A DNA stretch of 64,000 nt from Pholiota molesta (GCA_014925825.1 JACGCK010000073.1:62001-126000), one strand, 5' to 3'. Positions 1 through 12,205 are shown, counted from the stretch's first letter. A program made the numbers and translations. Notes: generated from the letters alone by a model not told the origin.

Positions 1-1045
1 GCTCGATTGTCTCTCCACTTGCGAAGCTCATAGGATCAGCGATCGCCTCATCCCAATTTTCGAACACCTCGCACGGGATCGGGTGATGTGGTGCTAGGTG
101 TCAGAGATATGAGTTTATGTGCTATCGTCATCAATATAATATGTTGACATACTAATATGTATCGTATAGTCTCGCCATGCCCGTCCAGGAAGTCCCTGGG
201 CATCATGCAAATCCTCACCAGTCATTTGAGGCCGATTCAAGACAAAGAGTCTCTGACGTGATTTCTGCAAGAGCACCCAGTGCAATGCTCCATCATCTGG
301 TATTCCCCATCTTGCATCGAGCCATTCGAATGCCTTCGGGAAGAGCGATCGGATCCAGGTGTCGATTTCCTTGATATTCCACTCTTTGTTATATTCCAGA
401 TTATGGTCTTTGTGCGAGACCATCATTTCTGAAGTACGACATCTCTCCACATCTGCAGGTGTTGGAGTTCTTTCAACTATAAGTGTACCATCACTCTATG
501 TAGCTTGTGAGTGGTGTTTGAATATCGTAATTTTAAACCAGCGACTTACATCCAGACCCTCAGGAATGAAGATCACCTTTCCAATCTTCGCCATCTTCTT
601 TTCCTTCGAAGCTGCAAGTGTCGCTTTTCCCTTAGAGGTACTCTGGGCCTATTTGATCAACGTTAGCACAATTCACATGTATAACCAGCTGACTGACAGT
701 GTTCTTCCGAAATCCCATACTCGTCTCCTGCCTCGCCATACCTTCACTTACATTTACATTCTCTTTAGAACCCTTGCCTTGAGTATTCGGAAAGTAGCCC
801 TGGTATTTTGCGACAATATCCTGAACAGTCAATGCCTTGTTGCTTGGTGTAGGGCTATCCTTAGATGAAGATGTAAGACTGTTGGAGAACGATGGCATGA
901 TTTTATCCAAGGAGTGTGATTTGACCTCGTCATTGTGGAGTTCAGCAGTATGATGACAGGTGCATTTGTCGTCTTTTTCGCGTTTCTTAAAGCGCTTGCA
1001 TTTGCAATGTTTGTTGCTTCGCATACCGCGGCAGAGACGGGACAT
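1..1045 (-). CDS. Uncharacterised agaricomycete protein with N-terminal CxC motif (3' part off the window)
   Basis: Four exons read in one frame: 1045-698, 648-550, 495-153 and 93 to the window edge, joined by GT-AG introns (donors GTCAGT, GTAAGT, GTATGT). The start chosen is the first ATG (MSRLCRGM). Residues 13-37 carry a small cysteine/histidine cluster, CKCKRF followed by CTCHHTAELH, which looks like a compact metal-binding knuckle. A polar Ser/Thr-rich linker follows. The third exon holds a conserved-looking block with IDTWIRSLFPKAFEWLD and HWVLLQKSRQRLFVL. I recognise this as a recurrent lineage-specific fungal family but know no function. The gene lies 188 bases beyond the 3' end of the integrase on the same strand. 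No frame breaks were seen. Confidence 0.6.
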
Positions 1046-1232
1046 TATGGAATGAGTAGGAGTAGGAATGAGTTAATGAGCCAATGTTGGAAGACGTGGC
1101 AAGTGAGTGTAACAGCCTTTGTTTTGAAGTAAATATGTCACGTATATTGATATCGTCCCGGAATGTCTAATTAGGAAGGAACGTACATATATGAAAGATA
1201 ACTCTAATATTATTAAAATTCGTGATCCACTA

Positions 1233-3152
1233 TTACTCTTCCAAAATACGAAGCTGCAAAACAAGTTCTAAAGTACGAGCCCAACGTACTGCCCGAGGCC
1301 ACCAAATACTAAAAGGCAGAACAATGTTGACATCTTTTCGAGCAACACTAATAGATTCGACCTCTGGATACGAACCATCTTCCCATTCATTTTGAGCAAC
1401 ACCGAAACCACTTGGGACTATATCTTCTTTATCGAGGTCACGTAAGGCTCTCCAAAATATTTCTTCTGATGCTGGCTTGATAAATGGGCTTGCTTGTTTA
1501 GGAGGATCAACTGCGTCATGGCGGATGTTGCTTTCTTGATCGTCGGCAATCATTTGGGCAAGATTTGGCTCTTCTGCACTAGGGCTTGTATATTTCTCGA
1601 CTGTTTCGGGATGTGTATCATCCAGGTATCCACCGTTATATTTTCCGTACTTGAGTTCACCTTCAAATCGTATATCCTATTGTAAGATAGACATTATTAT
1701 CCAATAATGTAGATTAACCAAACAGGCTCATACCGATGGTGATTTATCATGGCCTTTTCGTGAAAGTGGATGATAGTTCCAGTCATATTTGAAGTCTTCA
1801 ATGTCGCGATTGATTTCATCAAGAAACAAGGTGTGTAATAACCACAGATGCCATGGTTGATCGACATCAAGATGGTGAATGTGCTCGAGCCGAGTAAAGA
1901 ATGCTCGCCAACGGCGACCAACTTGCTCTCCAAAATCAACCCAGCTCCTTTCTATACGTGTGTTTCTTGTAGATCTAGGCAAATATCAGTGGATGGTCAT
2001 TAAAAGTAATCGAAAGATATTACCCTCCCCACATAAAGGAGCCTCTATTAGGTCCTTGGTGCATGATCATCCAAACTGAAACTTCAATATTTTCCCCACC
2101 ACGATCTCCTCGAGCACGCGATGGTGCACCATATTGGATAACAGAATCTAGAAATATCTGCAGAACTGTTGATGCACGATTATTTGTACTGGCTTTAAGC
2201 CCGACGATCTGTAAGAGAATTAATTGATATGGAACAAGACCAGTTTTCCCATACTTACTGTGCGACAGAACCCATCTACAATCCCATGCACTACAATGCC
2301 CCATCGGATGAGCTTATGGTGGCCATCAAGATGCCAGACGGAATTTGGCCTTGCGACTTTATACTCCCTTCTTCTTTCGATCCGAGAGTGATTTCGCAAA
2401 GCGAGTCCGATCGAGTCGCAATGCAACAATGCATTTTGAACTCTTTTCCTTTGAATCTTGAAGCCATTTCTTAGTAGAAATCCTCGAATATAGCGAATAC
2501 CAGCATTGGGTTTGAGTGTTTTGACATGTCTAACCATCGTCAATAGCTCAGGATCACTGATAAAGGAGAAGTGATTGGAGATTCCCTGATTTCGAAGTTT
2601 TTGTCGGAGTGTATGACGATGGATCCCAAGTGCTCTGGCAAGTAGAGAGATCGATAGTCGTCTCCGTGGCCCAAATGCATTCTCAAGCCATCCCGGGTTG
2701 ATGTCTTTCGACGGCCGTCCCCGTCGTCCTGTTTTCACTTCCCTAATTGGGGAAATATTCACAATTCTCCCGGGAGGTCTATTGAAAAGAAAGAAAAATA
2801 AGGTCCATCTGAATTAACTGATAATAGAGAAAGAAAATTACATTGATTCCAATGAATCTGCCATTATCATAAGATCAACGGATAGTGACATGATCGCCAT
2901 AGCACACTGGGTAATCCAATCAGGATAATTAGGCATAGAAACTTCAAGTGCCTCAATAATTGGAATAATTTGGAATCGCAAATTCTGAGATCGAGCTCGT
3001 AGATCCAATGGCTCTCCATCCTCATTTCTAATAAGTCGGATCGCGCTTTTGTGGGCATCAGAAATCTTGGTGAATGCATCTTGAATCTCTGAAGGCCATG
3101 GTTGCTGATCTGGCCGAATTGGAAGATGGGCTGGTAGATTCATCTGCTCCAT
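1233..3152 (-). CDS. DDE integrase (retroviral-type integrase core domain), stand-alone gene
   Basis: Five exons join in frame: 3152-2843, 2777-2259, 2208-2024, 1974-about 1734 and 1676-1233. Introns are 45-65 bases with good signals (for example GTAAGT at 2258). The N-terminal 100 residues are helical. A helix-turn-helix-like segment follows (ISLLARALGIHRHTLRQKL). The integrase core shows the expected acidic triad: D in WHLDGHHKLIRWG, D in GDRGGENIEV, and E in NTRIERSW. This is a family of multi-exon, stand-alone integrases with an rve-like fold that is expanded in Agaricomycetes. No LTR, reverse transcriptase or gag is nearby, so this is not a retroelement pol fragment. The reading frame is intact, so the protein may be functional or domesticated; no terminal repeats could be assigned. 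The ATG at 3152 is chosen because the exon just upstream cannot be spliced in frame. Confidence 0.8.
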
Positions 3153-5161
3153 AGTATAGGATCCTGGATTGCGAGTAGGAGAGATAGATATATGTAGGTA
3201 GTATACTTAGTACGTTTACCTTGTTCAAGGGTTGCGACATATAATGCACGTGCTCAACATGTGCTTACAGGCAAAAAACAGTTTTTTACTTCGCAAGTGT
3301 TTCATTAATTTCATATAAGCATATAAGCGTTAGAAAACAGCTAGAATGTCGAATTCTGGCATGGTTGAAACTTTTACCACTACCGGGAATTGAACCATTG
3401 ACTTTGTAGACCGACCCACCAGCGTTAATTCACAGCCTTTCGATCGTGACCACTCAGCCAAAATGCCCTTTTGCAAATCTATATTATGCCGGACCTGTGC
3501 CAGCACCCCAGACTCGATAGTAGTATATGCTTTAGTCATTGCAGTATAGCTCCATGAAATGAAGAGATTTTTCGAAGCGGACAATTTTGACGCATAGATA
3601 GACATATGGAGAACATATTTGGGTCTTTGCAGGATGTAACACCTCCATCTTCCCTGTTTCTATATTCCATTAAGATGGGTCCTTTCAGACGCACATCGCA
3701 CATCTCATATTTCAATCGGAGTTTCAATTGTGCCAATAATCTGCGTATCAACACGATGTCGCCTTGATGTCGCCCCATCCCTACACAGGTACGTGTATCT
3801 TATCATTCTCGGTTCTTGCTTCGCTGACACTGACAGACAACTCTCAGGTGGCACGATGGTCGAGGCTTGTTCATCCAGAGCAACGGTGCAGGGCACTTGC
3901 CTTCTCGCCACCACCACCGTGCACCGCCTCCTCGCCCCCGCAGCCGATCACCCCACTGGCTCACCCCCGCTCCTGGACAACCAACGAGCGACTGTCGCAT
4001 GGAGCGGCATGGGCACATGCGCCGCCTATGCTGTGCCGGAGTTGTCAAGCGCGCAGCTCTAGCTGCCAATGGAGCCTGTCGACCAAGTCGCCGGTATGAA
4101 GGAGCCGGTCAGGCATGTGGGACGGAGGGCATGGAACCTGCTCATGCTCTGCGCAAACCGGGCAAACGACCAGTGCACCGCGCGAACAATGCCCTTCAGG
4201 TCCACCCCACGCCGCCAACCACAACCACGGCCGCTCCTCTGCTCGACATCACGACCCTACGACGGATCCCACGACGACGAGCTGCCACTGTGAGCACCTT
4301 GAGGTGCTCGCAGGCATTCCGGACAGCGCCGAGCACCCAGGTATGTGGATTTCCTCTCCTCTCCGGACAGTGTCATGCTCACAGCAAACCTAGGCATCAC
4401 GGGGACAAGAGGAATGGCGTGCAGCTGCGGGACAACATCACTGAGCACCGTCAACACCTCCAGAGCCGCATGCACCCGTGCCATGAATGGAACGTGCGAG
4501 CAGGAGATAGGGACGACATCGCCGCACATCGGGCGAGCGGCAGACTTCATATCGTACGGATCGTGGTCCATGGTCACCACAAGGTGCAAGCACGCAGGGC
4601 GGACAGGGCGCAGCTCCTAGGTGTGTACATCTCATCTCATCTCCCCTCCTCTCCTCTCAATGTCACGCTCACAGCCGTTAGTCAAGCAAACTGGCGGTGC
4701 GGCGACACTAGTGACTACTGCAACAGAGGACCAATATCCTTCATGACAACCACGACGACGGCCGTTGCAGGCATTGAGGTACTCGCGGGCGTTGGTGCTC
4801 GCTGTCGTTCACGCCGAAACGCGCAACTCCCACGCGTTGCGGTCCATATGGGGGAGCATCCCAGTTTGCAAAGGGGGATTATGTCCATTGGGCATGTGGA
4901 GTGTAGAGTCTAGACTCCTTTAGTCGTACAGTAGATAGATTCCGACGAGTGAATAGAACAAGTTTAGATGCCTTAACATATTCTTGAGGATGTGCAGGCT
5001 GAAATTCTCAAATTTTATGTGCCTGCAATGTGCATGGGTTGGGCGCGTTACGCTTTCGATTTTTGATGGAGGCTCGTGCCGGCCATGTAGATCCACGGAC
5101 CGGGACATGTCGTACCATTTGTGCATGGTTGACAGCCAAGCACCTGTTGATTTTTTCTGTT
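3153..5161. other. No supported gene; GC-rich relic block at about 3.85-4.85 kb
   Basis: Apart from the tRNA-like element, no recognisable gene is present. From about 3850 to 4850 the sequence turns GC-rich with long but shadow-like open frames of His/Arg/Pro/Ala composition. Intron-like signals (for example CAGGTATGTGG near 4338 and CCTAGG near 4390) and two similar stretches near 4300 and 4770 (GAGGTGCTCGCAGGCATT and GAGGTACTCGCGGGCGTT) suggest decayed, partly duplicated coding sequence. A 12-base palindrome GAGTCTAGACTC sits at about 4904-4915. Function and origin are unknown. Confidence 0.4.
3380..3470 (-). other. tRNA-like Pol III element (A box and B box), degenerate
   Basis: On the minus strand an exact-looking A box (TGGCTGAGTGG, 3460-3450) is followed about 64 bases later by a B box (GGTTCAATTCC, 3396-3386), the spacing of a tRNA-Ser/Leu-type gene. 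The T stem pairs at only two positions and no 7-bp acceptor stem forms, so this is not a working tRNA. A run of four T lies near 3338. It may be a decayed tRNA or the head of a tRNA-derived SINE. Confidence 0.45.
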
Positions 5162-6215
5162 ATGCTCCCTATGCTTGGTACCCAACCTACTCTCGTATCC
5201 ACCATTCGACACCCACAATTCTACTTTGAAGATGGGACAGTTGTACTAGAGGTTTGGTTATGAATTACCCCCATGAGTATGTACTTACTGAATTATAAAC
5301 CTTCAGGTATCCGACAATGAACGTCGCATTCTCTATAGGCTCCATAAGGGTATTCTGGCATCTCGGTCTACTGTTCTCAAGGACACGCTATCCCTACCAC
5401 GAGATGAATATACCATTTCATCTGATGTTGCCCTCGAAGGGTCTAATGATGAGCACCCATTCAACTTGTCGGTCTTTACACTTAATAGAGTCACACCAAG
5501 GAAGTTTGAGCATCTGTGTATTTACCTGTTTTGTGGCCCCAGGTATGTTGTGTCTTCACATGTGTTACTCTTAATGTGCTTACTCCAACTTCCAAGTGCG
5601 CTTCCGAACACGGAAGAATTTCTCATTGATATACTTGATTTATCAACATTCTTGGACATCGAAGATGGTGTAACCTACGTCATCAATGAATTTGATAGTG
5701 GCAAGGTCATCCATCCTGCGCTCCGAATGGAGCTCGCTCGCACATACCGCATCCATAATTGGATTGCCACTGCATTTCGAGAGCTGGTCGTGATGCCATT
5801 ACTCGATTTGAATCTTTACCATGCACATCAAATCGGCATCGAAGCCTACCACTGCCTTGTTCGAACAAAGGCAAATATTCAGCAGTTTCAAAAAGCAATT
5901 GCTGCTGTTAGTCCTCCTGTCACTCATGGCCCAGACTGTCGTACGCACCTTGACTGCCAGATTGGATGGGAGAAGGAATGGTGGAACGGATTAGCGAGAA
6001 ACATACTGCACCCCGACTTTACACCTGATGCACACGATACAATAGCAGAATTGCAAAATGTCCAAGGTGTCCCTGGGATGTGCAATGCATGTTTTCGTAG
6101 GACGATTGATGCAGTTTTTGAGAGGGACATTTTCGGGAAGGAACGTGCATATATTGAAGACGGGATCACCGGATTAATGGATATGATATCAAACCACTGT
6201 AAGTGTTATTCTTGA
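5162..6215 (+). CDS. BTB/POZ domain-containing protein
   Basis: Three exons read in frame: 5162-5251, 5307-5542 and 5597 to the stop near 6213. The first two carry the BTB fold: FYFEDGTVVLEV, then ERRILYRLHKGILASRS, a short SLPRDEY loop, and FEHLCIYLF. This follows the usual agaricomycete BTB pattern (a strand with DG, a hydrophobic RLHK helix, and a helix entering a larger C-terminal region). The remaining 200 residues are helical and end with a Cys pair (MCNACFRRTIDAVFERD), as in relatives of this expanded family. BTB proteins often act as homodimers or as Cullin-3 adaptors; the substrate is unknown. The 3' end is uncertain: a GTAAGT at 6199 could splice to a short extra exon. The ATG at 5162 is the nearest in frame upstream of the fold. 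Confidence 0.65.
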
Positions 6216-6578
6216 TTTATTCAGGTTCTTTGAAATTGACTGCTTACTCCTTCGTTGATCCTGACAGAGAGCTGTTGCTCATCTTACATACTTGTTCATA
6301 CTCATTTATCCATATCGTCTCCAGGCTAGCCACCATACTTATCTCCCTCCTCCTATACTTTACTGGTCCTCTTTAATTATTTCCACATCCATCCATCTTT
6401 TGTCCATAGTCAATGTTCATTGAACATCACTCTCTCTGTCCATAGCATTTACTCACATTCATTACATATAATATAACCTTTTTAATCTGTACATCTTTGG
6501 GAAAGAGGTAGCAAGAAGGACGGGCATAAAGGGAGACGGAGACAGGCATCGTCTTGCCGTGCTGTCATTGATAAAAGC

Positions 6579-6596
6579 TGTCACATCAATGTGACA
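6579..6596. repeat. Perfect inverted repeat (8 + 2 + 8)
   Basis: TGTCACATCAATGTGACA forms an 8-bp stem with a two-base loop. It lies about 120 bases before the TTGCGCGC array and could be a dimeric protein-binding site or part of a mobile-element end. Confidence 0.6.
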
Positions 6597-6713
6597 AGAT
6601 TGTTGATAACTGATAAGCCCAACTCAAGCTTCAATGTCGACAGAGAGCCAACAGAGAGAGAGAGTATGTACGACTGAGATGCCAACCTAGGACCATTTGT
6701 CCGTTGAAAAAAA

Positions 6714-6816
6714 TTGCGCGCTGAAAAAAAAAAGTTGCGCGCTGAAAAGTTGCGCGCCAAAAAAAGTTGCGCGCTGAAATCAAAGTTGCGCGCAATGATT
6801 TCAAAGTTGCGCGCTA
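6714..6816. repeat. Array of six AAGTTGCGCGC-type repeats
   Basis: Six copies of (A)AGTTGCGCGC, most followed by TGAAA, are packed into about 100 bases with irregular 14-22 base spacing. Such interspersed GC cores in A-rich DNA resemble subterminal transposase-binding repeats. No matching element end could be located. Confidence 0.7.
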
Positions 6817-7006
6817 CCTGCATTTTCCGCTATAATTTTTTTCATTTCGAAATTTGGTCTAAATAGTGCGGAAAGTCAAGAAAGTAAGAAAAATAGATTG
6901 CGCTAACGAAAAAAGATTGCGTTTTAATTTTTGTACACTTTGAACGCCATACGTGGACAACTCTGAAGGTCCGCATCTGATAATATGAGACGCAACGAAT
7001 ATATAA

Positions 7007-8837
7007 ATGTTTGTAGGGACATCCAGGCTATCAGAGGTGGCTACTCCAGATGACAAAACGGCAGTCGGGGCGGTTTCAAGTGGGGGAGCGAACCCTGACC
7101 GAATTGCTGCGAACAGCAGCGCGATCGAACGGGCAATACCTCAGCCAATGCCTCTGAGCATGGCCGATAACAGTGAGTAAAACATTTAGTGATTCATATC
7201 TAACAGTAGCGAAATACTCAACAATCCCTTTAGATCTGCAACGTGCCTTGCAAGACTTACGAAGATATATCACCCAAACCCTGCCAATTCGTCTCTTGCA
7301 CTTCGAGCCGCACAACGGGAAACTGAAAATCTCCCTCCTCGAAAGGGCTGGGGTCTATGACTATCTTGCTCCGCGACTCCAAGCCGACCATAACAAGGGG
7401 AGAAACTGGTCATTCAACGGGATCATCAGTAAAACTAATGCGGGGGATGCTCATTATGCCATCTTGTCGCACACGTGGAATGCGGCACCAGGAGAGTTGA
7501 CCTATGGCGATTGGCAAAACGGTTCACTCGACGACACACACCCGAAATGTCAGAAGCTTGTCAACTTTTGCAGAGTAGCATGGAAACACCACAAACTCAC
7601 ACTGGGCTGGATCGACACGGTCTGCATCAACAAAGCGAGTAGTGCCGAGCTCGATGAGTCTGTCCGATCCATGTACAAATGGTACTCCTCTGCCGATGTC
7701 TGTATCACCTATCTTGCGGCAACAAACACGGCCTTGAATATGCATGCCGACCCTTGGTTCACTCGCGGATGGACTTTTCAGGAGCTAGTCGCACCCGAAG
7801 TCGTTAAATTCTATGACATGGACTGGGATTTACTTTCTTACGAAGCCAACGATAAGAAAAATCCCATAATTCTGAAAGAAATTGAACTTGCGACTACAAT
7901 TACAAGGGATGAATTGGATTCTTTTTTGCCAAGGCGTCAAGCTTCTCCTGGACCGTTAGGTCTCATAAAAATAGTCCCGATTCAAAATACTCTTTCCATC
8001 TCACGTAGAATGCAACTGGCAGCGAAGCGCCAAGTCACACGTGAAGAAGACATTGCCTATTGCCTTATGGGCATTTTTGGTGTCAGTATCATGACTGCAT
8101 ACGGCGAGGGTGGTGACCGTGCCTTCTTTCGCCTTGTAGAGGAGATATTCCGCTCTACAAAGGATGTTTCCGACATCTTCAATTGGGCTGGTAACCACAA
8201 GCATTCCAGGCAGCAACCTACTTTGCTGTTCCCTTTCCATCCATCCGACTACCTCAATCGCCAGGAGTTTCGCTCGTGGCGTCCAATAGAGCCACTCACA
8301 TTTACGCACTTGGGATTGCGTACCCCCATCCTCCTGATGTGTGCAGTTCCACGTGGCTTATTGGCAGTCTTGACGAAACAGCCAATTGGAGATTACTATG
8401 CTACTGTTTCCATTGCCCCATTTTCAGATTGTCACGGATTCGGTGTAGCCAAGATTTATGACTTACTGGACAAGAAATTTGTTGGACGCCAGGGTAAACA
8501 CGTCGGGCGCCGCAACATGGAAATTTTCGGTCGCATAGTAATATCAACCATGACTTTTGCAATTTTAAATGTAGAAGAACAGGGAACCAGCATTCATATC
8601 CCAAAACGTTGTCTGGCAGTATTGCTCCAATCAGCAGTGCAATTCAGAGGGTCAGGGTGGGGAAAGGAGCAGCCTTCGTCTCTACTAGGCTATGACAGGA
8701 TTTACACAGAGAAGCCAATTGTTTTCTGCCTTCAGAAAACCAGAAACAACTCCGACAATAATAACCATGATTATTACGAGCTCGAAAGAGGCGAGCTGGC
8801 CGAGCATGGGATGAAATTGGACATTTTGTATTTGTAG
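7007..8837 (+). CDS. HET-domain (heterokaryon incompatibility-type) protein
   Basis: Two exons, 7007-7172 and 7234-8837, about 590 residues. The GTGAGT donor and TTTAG acceptor join in frame (AAC A|AT CTG). The first 55 residues form an Ala/Ser-rich leader. The HET domain begins with HYAILSHTWN, continues through LTYGDWQNG and LGWIDTVCINK, and carries SIRSMYKWY-like and CITYLA motifs. It ends with WFTRGWTFQELVAP and later MGIFGVSIMTAYGEG plus AFFRLVEEIF, the standard order in HET-E/HET-D-like proteins. No NACHT or WD40 part follows, so this is a short HET protein. Family members trigger a cell-death reaction on allorecognition; that role here is inferred from the domain only. The frame is clean. 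Confidence 0.88.
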
Positions 8838-11800
8838 ACTCAATAGCGATGCAGTGACTTTGAATGTCTGACTATGTATGTGTGATAATTGTAGTACTCT
8901 CGGCTGAACATCAGTGAGCATTAGACACTGAGGTGACCCGAGGTGACCACAGAGCACTTCATGCAAATTGCATTTGAATTGCGTGCAGACTTCCGCATCC
9001 ACGTTTTGGGCCCATGTAGAGTCAAACCACGCAGGCAACGCAAGCAGGCCAGTGGCTAGAGTCTGTGGTGATTGTCACTGCGAACCTCTTGCTTCCATGA
9101 AGTAGTCGTTTTCATGCAGATTGCACTTGATATATACAATATTGTCAGATATAATGCGGTAGTCCTATACCTACACTGATGGCACTAGAGTCGTGCTACA
9201 CATGAATTTTGACGAGTGCGGCGTGCGTGATATATTGATATGTGAAAGGGCGGTATGTCCCTGGTCTGTCCCATTATAAGTTTCCGGACACAAAAGCGAA
9301 GGGCCGTCGTACATTTGGTAACCCGTTCGAGCTTGAAGGCATGAGGATGCGTGGCCATTCCTTCTCTCGTGAGGTCTTTAGACTTCGCACATAAGTACAA
9401 GTGCGGACCGAGTCCTTAGAGGTACCAGCATGCGTTTCAAAACTTAGAAGCGTTGCTAAGCACGAGCGGCGTCGAGAAGTGCAAAAATGAAGGGAAAGAG
9501 AAGAAATTACTTACAGCCTAGTGTTTCACATAACTTCCCTCAATTACTTCTGCAACCAGTCGAGCTCTGAAATGCATGCTGTGTGTTCGAGAAGCGCAGG
9601 AAGGATGCTAGGAAAGCGTAGACATAAGCGTCGATCTAGTGACAGGCAAGTGACAGGTAAGCCGACCAGAATTAAGATTTCAAGGAGGCACTAGTCAGCA
9701 CTCAGGCCTCAGGGCTGGCAGCGTTGACGAAGCTGAGGTAGCAGAGGAAGATGTGCATCATGGTTGCATGATGCACAAGTACGAGAGCACCTGAGAGTTG
9801 CCTGAGAGCAATTTGAGAGCGCCTGATTAGCAACTTGGGGAAAGGACGCAAAGACCCTAACCCAGAGCTGGGGTTTGAAATCGCGCTATGACCAGGTACC
9901 CGCGTCTTTCCCAAACCTCCAACCTGCAAAGGCTGCAATGCACACTCGCAGCCTCGTTCTCAACTAACCTCCGTCAGAATGGGCACCATCTGCCCTGTCG
10001 AAGATTCCAGTGCGTTCACTTGCAAAGACTAGCCATATCCCACACTCTGGAGTCTGCCATCTCCTCATCCTCTTCATGATTTAACCATCGCTTGTACCAT
10101 CACGGAAGAGGGGGTATAGAGTATCTCATTCACTCCATGCACAAGGACAAGTCCGCATAGTGCACTGGCCACGCCAGCTTGCACGTCGTCCCCTTCTTAC
10201 CTTGTCAAATCCATCCTTTTTGGATCCCTGTACCATCGCACCCGCGCGTAATCTTTGTGCAGCATACCGGCCCCTCATACCCAGCCCTGTACCTTCAGTC
10301 CGATTTTCTGTTGTCCTTTTACCGTCACTCAACTGGACGTAGCATGCCCAACTTTCTCTGACGAGGATAACGTGGCCAGCGAGAGAGACTCCTCGTGTAT
10401 ATCGATCATGCGTCCTTCAAAATATCCCAAGACAGCATATTTCCCGCCACATTGACCAATGGAAGCAGCGCACATTCCTGTACCATGTGCATTTGCGCAC
10501 AGATCGAATGAACTCTGTCTAGTCTGGAACCAGAACAATGCGGGTTTTGAAGCCATATGTACGTACCTCACTTTCATCGGCAATCTCTTTTTCTCATGTC
10601 TGTTTGTAAACGCAGGTTCTGTGTGGCAGTCTGGGGCTTACGGCCCACGACTTCGGCGGTGATTTGCGAGAGCAAGAACAACGACAAGGATGACGGATAC
10701 CTGCACATACGCCTTCGCAGCGTCGCTCGCTACCAAGGCTCAAGCTTAAGGACGAACTTAAAAGTTGGGACGAACGATCAACACCCTCATCTCTCCCGTG
10801 CCGCCTCCACCTCGCTTTTGAACGTAGCGGCGGCTATGGATTTCCCCGATACTCCAGCGCATCCAGTCAAAGGCTATGCGCCACGATGTCCCATTTATAC
10901 CCTCTTCACTGCGCAATTTTCGATCGCATCCTCGTCATCATCCCTCAGGACCCTCATTGATCATCAATCGTCCCATCCTCTGGCTAATACTATTCGTACT
11001 GGCCAGCCATGCTTTTCTGTTTAGCACAAATAAATATGTGCATTACGGGCTACGGCACATTGTTCAGTATCGCTCGACTCCGGCCTCCCTGTGTCCCTGC
11101 CCAACGCATACGCTCATGGTTTCTCTGAATCATTCTGCTTCCTGTCTCTAAGCCGGCCGGAGCCCACAGCCCTAAACGTTGGTTTTCTCACTTTCCTCCA
11201 TCTCGCATAGCTCGAAAGGTCGGTGTCCGCTATCTGTAGCTCGGCGCAGAACGATCCTTAAAATTGGTCTGCAGGAATGCGTATAGGATTGAAGGGGCAG
11301 GACGGTGTGATATGTACGTACCTCTTCTTCGTTCACAATGCCTGTTGTGCTCATTGTCTATAGGTATAGATGACACATGAGAATGTTGGGCTTGGAAACC
11401 GTGATTACGATGGCGCCGCAGCGGAAAGAAGGAAGGCCAAGCCAACGACGCAGCATGCGAACGCGGAGCATCGCCAACAATACAATGTCTCGACGACGTC
11501 CCTCCGTCGGCGCATTCCCTTCATACCAGCGCGCTCGCCCATAGCCCTGTGCAGATCGTTTCCTCAAGCCATGCTCCTCATTCCATCTCAGGTCATCTCT
11601 CCTCTGCACCCACTCCATTCGGCAGAGCACGCCCACCTCCCACTACCAATGATCCAAGTCGAAATAATCACCTACCGCCAACTTTCGACAAGTACAGCTA
11701 AGCACACGCCGCCGTTGGAGCAGCGAGTGGCGACGCTGGCGCTGCACATGCACGAGGACCTGGGCGACGACGATGTGCTCGAGCTGAGGAGGAGGAGTGC

Positions 11801-12205
11801 AGTGGAAACGCCCTCGGGAGTCTGAGGGACGTGAGGGGGAAGGTTTCTCATTCGCGACACCTAAATGATGTTGATACCGTACGGTTTAATTTTTTTGGCA
11901 GGGAATCTGCACTTCAACCGTACCTACCGTTCATCTAAATATCCAGCAGCCTGACGTTTTGAACGGAGGGATGTGCCTCATCGCGCTTCGAGGGCAGACA
12001 ATCTACGTCCTACATATTTTCCAGCCAGCTCTGAGCTGCTCTATTTTTGGTTGATATGACAGTTGCGGACGCGTGTCAACACCGGCGTATTAAATCCGGT
12101 AAAAATAGACCATGGGTATATTTGTGGTTTTGTTCTGGTTTTGTTTCTTACTTTCACGCGACGACGACTAAAATTCGAATACTTAGACTCAACACACCCT
12201 CTACC
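8838..12205. other. Gene-poor stretch, no supported gene
   Basis: About 3.4 kb with many short overlapping open frames and no recognisable domain. The plus strand has a few intron-like segments (for example GTACGTACC to AACGCAG at about 10560-10616). An open frame at 11370-11825 ends in a Leu/Glu-rich tail, but I cannot support it as a gene. Part of the stretch may be UTR or promoter of the downstream kinase. Confidence 0.35.

Larger units (their letters stand above)
6216..7006. other. Intergenic, repeat-bearing, no gene seen
   Basis: AT-rich sequence between the BTB and HET genes. It holds a perfect hairpin and an array of TTGCGCGC repeats (separate entries) and two weaker GATTGCG copies at about 6896 and 6919. 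No open frame with protein-like content was found; the minus-strand frame through the array only reads out the repeat as ARNF units. Confidence 0.5.

Noticed and set aside
3361..3473. Functional tRNA-Ser or tRNA-Leu
   Set aside because: A and B boxes match but the acceptor and T stems do not pair, so only a tRNA-like element is reported.
3867..4913. Long plus-strand open frame of about 348 codons
   Set aside because: Composition is His/Arg/Pro/Ala-rich, it overlaps other long frames on both strands as expected in GC-rich DNA, and no domain is visible.
3850..4915. Second copy of the hAT element
   Set aside because: Also GC-rich, but no TAGTG-type terminal repeats or 8-bp duplication were found at its borders.
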